From Solirubrobacteraceae bacterium (GTDB lineage Bacteria; Actinomycetota; Thermoleophilia; Solirubrobacterales; Solirubrobacteraceae), in assembly GCA_017882425.1 (NCBI GenBank), contig JADGPM010000147.1:1-33173 (forward strand): a DNA stretch of 33,173 nucleotides, written 5' to 3'. Shown piece after piece: positions 26,725 to 33,173 of the stretch (position 1 is the first letter of the stretch; each line of letters opens with the position of its first letter). The translations under genes and the position numbers were made by a program. Under the pieces are notes generated by a model. It did not search any database and had not been told where the DNA came from. It worked only from the letters and a program-made list of their open reading frames with translations.

Positions 26725-28217
26725 TCGCCCAGGAGATAGTCGAGGAGGGATTGGACGGAGCGCGCGTCGGGCGCCCGCTTCGGGGTCGACGAGGTCGTCG
26801 GCGCGGCGCCCGCGCCCGGCTTGACGCCGCTGTCGCCCGGCAGGATCGTCGTCGGCAGCTTGATCGCCGCGGGTGTCGCCGCGGTCGTCGAGCCTGCCTG
26901 CGCGGACGACCCCGTGCTCTTCGACGACACCGCCTGCGCGCTCGCGGCGGCGGTGCCCGCGCTCGGCGAGGTGGTCGAGGACCCGAGGTCCTTGTTGAAG
27001 TTCGCGGTGCAGCCGAGCTGGTTGACCAGGACGTACGTCTGGCAGGTCGTCAGCACGAGCCGGGCGCGCAGGTAGTGGCCATACTGGTCGTAGCCGTTGA
27101 TGCCGCCCGCGCCGTAGAAGACGAAGTCCATCAGGCGGTTGATGCCGCCCTGCGTCTTCAGTGAGGTCAGGAACGCGCTGAGATTCTGCGTCAGCGGCAC
27201 GGCCGTCTTGGAGAGCGTGCCGAGGCTCTGCACGAGCGGCAGCGAGGCCTGCAGCGCAGGCCCGCCGATGTCCGCCGTGTCGCCCAGGCTCTTGAACGCC
27301 GTCGTGCCGGCGCTGGTGAAGGCCGGCGCGCCGGTGACGAACGTGTTGATCGAGTCGGCCGAGCGCGAGAGGTCCGAGACGACCGGCGTGAACTGGTCCG
27401 ACAGGTTGCCGAGCTCGTTCATCGTCGGCGTCAGCTGGCGCAGGAACGGCGGGAAGAGCTTGATGTTCGCCTGCAGCGCGATGCTCTTCTCGGCGGTCGC
27501 GGTCGCCGTCTTGGCCGAGGCGTTGATGAAGCCCTGGATCTGCTTGCGCGAGCGCGCCAGCGGCGCGAGCACGGTGTCGCCGTTGACGGCCAGCGAGGCG
27601 AGCGTGCGGTTCTGCTGGGCGAGGATCGCGAGCACCTGGTCGAACGCCTTGAACGCCGGGTTGGACTGCTTCAGCGCGGCGTTGAGTGCCGCGCCGTTGC
27701 CGGCCAGACCGGTCCCGAGCTCGTTGATGATGATCGTGAACCGCTCACGCAGCGGCAGGCGCATGATGTTGTTCAGCAGGTCGATGTCGATCGCCTTGGC
27801 GGTGTTCGTCGACGGCAGCAGGTACTGGCCCTTGCCCGGGCCGTTCTTGATCTTCGGCAGCAGCGGCGCCGGCGCCGTGCCGGGCGCGCGCGGCTGCGTC
27901 GGCTGGCACTCGATGAACTTCTCGCCGATCAGCGATTGCGGGCGCACGATGCAGAAGGCGTCGGTGCGGAAGTCGTGGTAGTTCGGGTCGTCGATGGCCA
28001 GGACGACCGCGGCCTTGTTGTCCGGCGTCAGGTCGAGCGTCTCGATCTTCCCCACGCGGACGCCGGCGATCTTCACGTCCTCCCCGGGGATGACGAAGGA
28101 GGCGTTCTTGAAGATCGCGCGCACGCGGTAGCTGCCGTCGTTGCCCGAGCCCGTCGCGAAGACGACGAGCACGGCGCCCGCGAGGACCAGCACGAGGATG
28201 GCGGCGATCCGCTTCAC
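26721..28217 (-). CDS. MCE/MlaD family protein (2nd MCE gene)
   Basis: YRVRAIFKNASFVIPGEDVKIAGVRVGKIETLDL MCE domain. Confidence 0.94.
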   Translation of the reverse strand: MKRIAAILVLVLAGAVLVVFATGSGNDGSYRVRAIFKNASFVIPGEDVKIAGVRVGKIETLDLTPDNKAAVVLAIDDPNYHDFRTDAFCIVRPQSLIGEKFIECQPTQPRAPGTAPAPLLPKIKNGPGKGQYLLPSTNTAKAIDIDLLNNIMRLPLRERFTIIINELGTGLAGNGAALNAALKQSNPAFKAFDQVLAILAQQNRTLASLAVNGDTVLAPLARSRKQIQGFINASAKTATATAEKSIALQANIKLFPPFLRQLTPTMNELGNLSDQFTPVVSDLSRSADSINTFVTGAPAFTSAGTTAFKSLGDTADIGGPALQASLPLVQSLGTLSKTAVPLTQNLSAFLTSLKTQGGINRLMDFVFYGAGGINGYDQYGHYLRARLVLTTCQTYVLVNQLGCTANFNKDLGSSTTSPSAGTAAASAQAVSSKSTGSSAQAGSTTAATPAAIKLPTTILPGDSGVKPGAGAAPTTSSTPKRAPDARSVQSLLDYLLGE

Positions 28218-28221
28218 GCGA

Positions 28222-29565
28222 TCACGGCCCCGGAGGAACGATCGAGGCTTGGCAGTCGAGCTTGCCGCCGGTGTCCTGCCACGGCGCGCTGCCGTCGGCC
28301 GGCCGCTGGATCGCGGCGCCAGGGCAGCGCTGGACGATCGACGCGCCGTTCTCCAGGCCCGGCGTGCGGAGCGCCGGCGGGACCGGGACCAGCTCGTTCG
28401 AGGGCGCGTCGTACTTGAAGGCGTTGAAGACCGGCGCGACGCGCGCGAAGTGCCCGTTGGCGTCGTAGTTCGAGGCGCCCTGGCCGAAGTCGCGCAGCCA
28501 GCCGACGAGGTCCGGCGAGTACGGGCGGATGAAGTTGAAGACCGGCGTCGAATCCTTCAGCGCGGTGACCGCGTTCGGGAAGGACGTCGACGCGACGTTC
28601 GACAGCTGCGGGGAGGTCGTCAGCAGATCGGTGAGGTCGTTGCTCGGCCCGGGCTGGCGCGCGAGCTTGGCGAGCTGGGCGATCGTCGGCTGGGATTCGG
28701 TCAGCAGCGGGCGCAGCGTCGCCAGGAACGGGGCGAGGTTCTTCGATGCGGGCTTGGACGCGGCGACGAGCTTGTCGACGTCGTCCAGCGCGAGGCGCAG
28801 GTCGACGAACGTCGTGCTGGCGCGGCGCAGCGTCTGCGGCAGCAGTGAGAGTGCCTGGGAGAGCGAGGCGTTCTCGGAGGCGATCGCGCCGAAGGTCGTG
28901 TCCGCGTTGGAGACGAGGTCGGTCAGCGTCGGCGCCTTGCGCGCCAGCGTCGTGACGACCTGCGAGGTGTCCTGGACGAGCGTGTTGAGCGCGACCTGGT
29001 CGGCGTTCAGCTTCTCGAGGACATTGCGTGTGGACGACAGCGCGGGCGGGAAGTAGCGCCCGGCGGCGTTCGCCTGCAGGCCCTTGCCGGCGTACCAGGT
29101 CGCGAAGCCCTGGATCGTGTCGGCGAGGCCCTTGCGCGTCGGGGCGTCGAGCGTGTTGAAGAGCTGGTCGAGGTCGACGATCGTGGTCGTCTTGTCCGCG
29201 GCGAGCACCGCGCCGTCGGCCAGCTTGGGAGCGTTGTCGGGGCCCGGGCTGAGCGCGATGTAGCGGTTGGCGACGCCGGAGAGCGAGGTCGCGCGGATCA
29301 CCGCGGTCGTGCCTTCGTGCAGCGGCGCGTACGGCTTGTCCACCTCGATCGTGATCTCGGCCTGGTTGTTCGCGGTGAGCTGGACGTCCTTCACCGAGCC
29401 CACGCGCCGCCCGCCGACCTGGACGTCGTTGTCGTTGACCAGCTGCCCGGCCGTCTGGAAGACGAGCTTGTACTGGTGCGCGCCGTTGCCGCCGAGCAGC
29501 AGGATCGCCACGAGGGCGGCCGCGACCACGAGCGCACCGAGCGTCATCGCCCGGGCGGTGGTCAT
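28222..29565 (-). CDS. MCE/MlaD family protein (1st MCE gene)
   Basis: YKLVFQTAGQLVNDNDVQVGGRRVGSVKDVQL MCE domain; SD GAGGGGG before the ATG. Confidence 0.94.
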   Translation of the reverse strand: MTTARAMTLGALVVAAALVAILLLGGNGAHQYKLVFQTAGQLVNDNDVQVGGRRVGSVKDVQLTANNQAEITIEVDKPYAPLHEGTTAVIRATSLSGVANRYIALSPGPDNAPKLADGAVLAADKTTTIVDLDQLFNTLDAPTRKGLADTIQGFATWYAGKGLQANAAGRYFPPALSSTRNVLEKLNADQVALNTLVQDTSQVVTTLARKAPTLTDLVSNADTTFGAIASENASLSQALSLLPQTLRRASTTFVDLRLALDDVDKLVAASKPASKNLAPFLATLRPLLTESQPTIAQLAKLARQPGPSNDLTDLLTTSPQLSNVASTSFPNAVTALKDSTPVFNFIRPYSPDLVGWLRDFGQGASNYDANGHFARVAPVFNAFKYDAPSNELVPVPPALRTPGLENGASIVQRCPGAAIQRPADGSAPWQDTGGKLDCQASIVPPGP

Positions 29566-29655
29566 GCGTCCCCCTCATGGGTGAAACGGCGTGGTGTCTT
29601 CGGAGGCGGAATGGTCGTCTGTCTGGTCGGTCGGCTGTGCTCGGGGGGGATCTCG

Positions 29656-29670
29656 TGGTCCGGGGGGACC
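29656..29670 (-). other. Hairpin just after the MlaF-type ATPase gene
   Basis: GGTCC-GGGG-GGACC (29657-29670), within the 107-bp gap before the first MCE gene. Confidence 0.45.
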
Positions 29671-29672
29671 GC

Positions 29673-30731
29673 TCACTCCATCCCGAGCGGCCCCTGTGCC
29701 GCCCCGGAGAGGAACTGACGGACGAAGGCGTTGTCGGAGTTGAACAGCTCGGCGGCCGGGCCGGACTCCACGATCCGCCCGCGCCACAGCACCGCGATGT
29801 ACTCCGCGACGCGGCGGGCGCTCATGATGTCGTGGGTGATGACGGTGTAGGCCCCGCCGTTCTCCTCGTGGATCTCCTGGATGAGCTCGCAGAGGAGCGC
29901 CGTACGCACCGGGTCCAGCCCGGAGTCCGGCTCGTCGAACAGGACGATGTCCGGGTCGAGCACCAGCGCGCGGGCGAACCCTGCGCGCTTGCGCATCCCG
30001 CCGGAGAGCTCGTTGGGGAACTTGTCGCCCGCCTCGCCGAGGCCGACCTCCGAGAGGCGCCGGCCGACGATCTCGAGGATCTCGTCCTCGCCCTTGTCGG
30101 TGTGCTGGCGCAGCGGGAAGGCCACGTTGTCGAGCAGGTTCATCGAGCCGAACAGCGCGCCGTCCTGGAAGAGGACGCCGAACTTCTTGCGCATCGCGAA
30201 CAGCTCGTCGTCGCGCATGTTCGGGACCGACTCGCCGTGCACGACGACGTCGCCGTCGTCCGGGTAGAGCAGGCCGACCATGTGCTTGATGCAGACCGAC
30301 TTGCCCGTGCCCGACGGCCCGAGGATCATCGAGATCTTGCCCTCGGGCAGGCCCATGTTGAGCCCGCGCAGGATCTTGTTGCGCCCGAACGCCTTGTGGA
30401 CCTCGATGAACTCGACGGCGTCCGGCACGCCCGTCGGGCGGTTGAGGCCGGTGTGCCAGCGGTACTCGTCGTCCTGGCCGCGCTCGGCCTCGTGCACGAC
30501 GGAGACGCGCGCGGCGTCCGCGTCGGCGTTCGGGTGCTCGGCCTGGAACCTGGCGACGGCGGGCGGCAGGTCGGGCTCGTCGACTCCGGCGCCGGTGCTC
30601 GCCTCGGCCTCGACGGCGGCCTCGCGCTCGTTGCTCCGCTCCGCGAACGACTCGCCCGCGAGCTGATCCTTCGTCGGGAGATCCTCGGCCGGCGTGCCGT
30701 CCGCGTTGGTCCGGAAGTCGTCCTCGCCCAT
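29673..30731 (-). CDS. ABC transporter ATP-binding protein, MlaF/MceG (Mkl)-like
   Basis: VEFIEVHKAFGRNKILRGLNMGLPEGKISMILGPSGTGKSVCIKHMVGLLYPD; LSGGMRKRAGFARALVLDPDIVLFDEPDSGLDPVR. Confidence 0.95.
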   Translation of the reverse strand: MGEDDFRTNADGTPAEDLPTKDQLAGESFAERSNEREAAVEAEASTGAGVDEPDLPPAVARFQAEHPNADADAARVSVVHEAERGQDDEYRWHTGLNRPTGVPDAVEFIEVHKAFGRNKILRGLNMGLPEGKISMILGPSGTGKSVCIKHMVGLLYPDDGDVVVHGESVPNMRDDELFAMRKKFGVLFQDGALFGSMNLLDNVAFPLRQHTDKGEDEILEIVGRRLSEVGLGEAGDKFPNELSGGMRKRAGFARALVLDPDIVLFDEPDSGLDPVRTALLCELIQEIHEENGGAYTVITHDIMSARRVAEYIAVLWRGRIVESGPAAELFNSDNAFVRQFLSGAAQGPLGME

Positions 30732-30733
30732 CC

Positions 30734-31534
30734 TCACCCTCCGATCGGTGCGCGCGGGTTCGCGCCCCAGAAGACCTGCGTGCCGAGCATCCCGATGAGG
30801 TGCACGAGCACGATGTTGAGCACCATCGACTTCGCGGTCGCGGTTCCCACGCCCACAGGGCCACCGCTCGCCGTGTAGCCGTAGTAACAGCCGACGAGGA
30901 CGATGACCGTCGCCATGACCATGGCTTTGGTCAGGCTGAACACGAGGTCCGGTGGATTCTGGAACTGCCAGAAGATCAGCGAGTAGCCGCCCTGGGAGAC
31001 CTCGCCGATCTGGACGACCACCGCGAGGTAGCTGGCGAAGAAGCCGGCGCCGATCGCGGCGATGTACATGAACGGCAGCACGATCCAGGCGGCGAGCAGG
31101 CGCGTCGCGCACAGGAAGGTCATCGAGTCGATGCCCATGACCTCGAGCGCGTCGATCTCGTCGGAGATCCGCATCGAGCCGAGCTCGGCGACGATGCCGG
31201 TGCCGACCTTCGCTGCCATCATGTAGCCGAACGCGTACGGGACGAGCTCGCGCAGGTCGCACCAGGCGGCGAAGACGCCCGCGTAGGCCGGCGCGCCGAC
31301 CGAGCGGTTGAAGTACGCGCCCTCGATCCCGCACTGCAGCCCGATGATGAAGACCAGGCCCCAGATGACGATCGTCGAGGAGACGATCAGCACGCCGGCC
31401 TGGCGCAGGGCCTCGCCGAAGTAGCGGATGACCTTGAGCCCGAGGACCTCGCCGAGGATCCGGCCGCAGAACTTCGCGATCTCCCCGAACGACGCGAGCC
31501 AGTCGCGCGGGACGCTGAGCCAGCTGCTGCCCAT
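30734..31534 (-). CDS. MlaE/YrbE family ABC permease (second)
   Basis: YFGEALRQAGVLIVSST..., ELGSMRISDEIDALEVMGIDSM; GGAGG SD. Confidence 0.95.
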   Translation of the reverse strand: MGSSWLSVPRDWLASFGEIAKFCGRILGEVLGLKVIRYFGEALRQAGVLIVSSTIVIWGLVFIIGLQCGIEGAYFNRSVGAPAYAGVFAAWCDLRELVPYAFGYMMAAKVGTGIVAELGSMRISDEIDALEVMGIDSMTFLCATRLLAAWIVLPFMYIAAIGAGFFASYLAVVVQIGEVSQGGYSLIFWQFQNPPDLVFSLTKAMVMATVIVLVGCYYGYTASGGPVGVGTATAKSMVLNIVLVHLIGMLGTQVFWGANPRAPIGG

Positions 31535-31552
31535 GACGATCGGTCCTCCGCC

Positions 31553-32359
31553 TCAGCGGATGACGTTGATCTCCGGGTGGGTGGCCAGCAGCGTCTGGGT
31601 GAACACGTAGTTGAACGCGAAGACGCCGAGGAAGGCGATCACGACCGCCTGGTTCACCGCGCGCCCGACACCGGCGGCGCCGCCCGAGGCGGTCATGCCC
31701 TTGTAACAACAGACGATCGCGATGATCGCGCCGAACATCAGGCACTTGAGGACCGACCCCCAGAGGTCCGTCACCGAGGCGTTCGTGAAGAAGGTCGCCC
31801 AGAACGGCCCGAGCGGGGCGTGGTTCACGAGCGTGGTCATGATCCCGCCGAAGATGCCGAACAGCAGCGCGTAGACGTCGAACAGGCCGGTCACGAGCAT
31901 CAGCGCGAGGAAGCGCGGCACGACGAGGTTCTTGATCGGGTCGACGCCGAGCACCTGGAGGGCGTCGAGCTCCTCGCGGATCTTGCGGGCGCCGAGGTCG
32001 GCGGTGATCGCGGTGCCCGCCACGCCGGCGAGGACGATCGCGGTCACGAAGGGCGCGAACTCGCGGATCGACGCGAGGACGAAGAAGCCCCCGAGGCGAT
32101 CGAGCGCGCCGAAGAGGACGAGGAAGTTCGCGGCCTGCAGCCCGGGCGCCGCGTAGCCGAAGGCGACGGTCGAGATCAGCAGCGGGAACCAGCAGAGGCG
32201 CAGCGCGAACAGGAACTGGGAGATGAACTCGCCGCCGTAGGGGTACGGGGGACGGATCGCGGAGACGATCGTCTTCCCCGTGAGGATCATCATGTCCCCG
32301 ATCTCCTCGAACAGCTCCCTGGCAGGGCTGATCGCCCTGTCGGCGGTGCTTCGAACCAT
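31553..32359 (-). CDS. MlaE/YrbE family ABC permease (first)
   Basis: ADLGARKIREELDALQVLGVDPIKNLVVPRFLAL; ATG at 32359 with GGAGAGGAGGGGAG SD. Confidence 0.95.
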   Translation of the reverse strand: MVRSTADRAISPARELFEEIGDMMILTGKTIVSAIRPPYPYGGEFISQFLFALRLCWFPLLISTVAFGYAAPGLQAANFLVLFGALDRLGGFFVLASIREFAPFVTAIVLAGVAGTAITADLGARKIREELDALQVLGVDPIKNLVVPRFLALMLVTGLFDVYALLFGIFGGIMTTLVNHAPLGPFWATFFTNASVTDLWGSVLKCLMFGAIIAIVCCYKGMTASGGAAGVGRAVNQAVVIAFLGVFAFNYVFTQTLLATHPEINVIR

Positions 32360-32417
32360 GCTCCCCTCCTCTCCCTGTGACGCACACGACCGCTCTCCCG
32401 CGGCCCCGGCTTGCGGG

Positions 32418-32447
32418 ACTCTACGGGAGCACACGGATCAGTCGCAA
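32418..32447 (-). promoter_or_regulatory. Candidate sigma70-like promoter for the mce operon
   Basis: Minus strand TTGCGA (32447-32442), 18 nt, TAGAGT (32423-32418). Confidence 0.5.
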
Positions 32448-32523
32448 ACACCAACCGTCGCCGCGCACCTGGACGGCGCGTTCGCGGTGGCCTGCGCCGA
32501 GTCCTGTGGTAGCGTCGCGCGGC

Positions 32524-33120
32524 GTGAGGAGGCCCGGGTTGCTGTCAGGTCCAGGGATCGCGGTCGTGGCAGCGTTGGCCGCCACCGCGGGTCTCGCCGT
32601 GGGCTGCGGCGGCGGAGCGCGCCAGGACGCCGGTGAGTCCAGCGCGTCGTACCGCGTCCGCGTCGTCGACGCGACCTTCCCGCGCAACCAGGGCCTGGCC
32701 GACACGGTGCCGCTCTCGATCACCGTTCGCAACACCGGCAGCGCCACGATCCCGAACGTCGCGATGACGGTCGACGGCTTCAACTACGAATCCACGCAGC
32801 CGGGCAACGCCGACCCGCTGCGGCCGGTGTGGATCGTCAATCTCGGTCCGCCGAACGGCGTCACCGCCTACGTCAACACCTGGGCGCTCGGCCCGCTCGC
32901 CGCAGGCCGGACGCGCACCTTCCGCTGGCTCGTCACCGCCGCCCGGGCGGGGACGCACAAGCTGCACTACCGCGTCGCCGCCGGGCTCAACGGCAAGGCC
33001 CGCGCGGTGACCGCCGGCGACCAGCCGCCCGAGGGCGACCTCACCGCCCGCGTCACCCAGCGCCCGAGGATCAGCAAGGTCGATCCGAAGACCGGCCAGG
33101 TGGTGAACGTCGGGCAGTAG
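32524..33120 (+). CDS. Putative secreted/lipoprotein of unknown function with CARDB-like beta-sandwich features
   Basis: GTG start; hydrophobic signal ending GLAVGCGGG; PLSITVRNTGSATIPNVAMTVDG...AGRTRTFRWLVTAARAGTHKLHYRVAA pattern. Confidence 0.72.
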   Translation: MRRPGLLSGPGIAVVAALAATAGLAVGCGGGARQDAGESSASYRVRVVDATFPRNQGLADTVPLSITVRNTGSATIPNVAMTVDGFNYESTQPGNADPLRPVWIVNLGPPNGVTAYVNTWALGPLAAGRTRTFRWLVTAARAGTHKLHYRVAAGLNGKARAVTAGDQPPEGDLTARVTQRPRISKVDPKTGQVVNVGQ

Positions 33121-33173
33121 CGGTCGGGCGCCCGGCTGTTCGTCGCGCGCCGTCGTCGGTCGTCAGCCGAGGG

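Noticed and set aside
28214-29578. 454-aa minus-strand ORF overlapping the first MCE gene
   Set aside because: Alternate frame of the same strand; the MCE domain is in the 28222..29565 frame
29673-32387. 904-aa minus-strand ORF that includes the ATPase
   Set aside because: The upstream two thirds are an out-of-frame read of the YrbE genes; real ATPase start placed at 30731. Likewise 11849..14536 extends the GNAT frame through antisense of the AOS gene
1-33173. CRISPR arrays, rRNA, tRNA, transposases/IS ends, phage genes
   Set aside because: No regularly spaced repeats, RNA-gene signatures or mobile-element proteins were seen

Overview
High-GC actinobacterial chromosome segment; gene content suggests Thermoleophilia/Solirubrobacterales-like, but this is inference only. 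The left half (about 0-15 kb) holds: an autoregulated-looking TetR + SRPBCC pair; a secreted 7-repeat RCC1-like protein; a DksA/TraR-like protein lacking the zinc cysteines; DegV; an MFS transporter; a VOC protein; an ABC exporter pair; a DUF4333-like lipoprotein; a TPP-riboswitch-controlled thiamine-precursor ABC transporter; an AlkA-like glycosylase; a divergent GNAT-like / AOS-family (serine-palmitoyltransferase-like) pair; and a divergent mIHF-like protein. The right half (about 15.1-32.4 kb) is one continuous minus-strand gene train: 2 YrbE/MlaE permeases, MlaF-type ATPase, 6 MCE proteins, an MMPL/RND transporter, a redoxin-like membrane protein, a B3/4-domain protein, two hypotheticals and a VOC protein. 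It is bounded by a plausible promoter at ~32.43 kb and a strong hairpin at 15.08-15.10 kb. Main leads are the extended mce/MMPL locus, the GNAT/AOS pair with a 15-bp gap between divergent starts, the cysteine-less DksA-like protein, and several structured intergenic regions. No rRNA, tRNA, CRISPR array or transposase was recognised. All family calls were made by eye from the translations; no searches were run.
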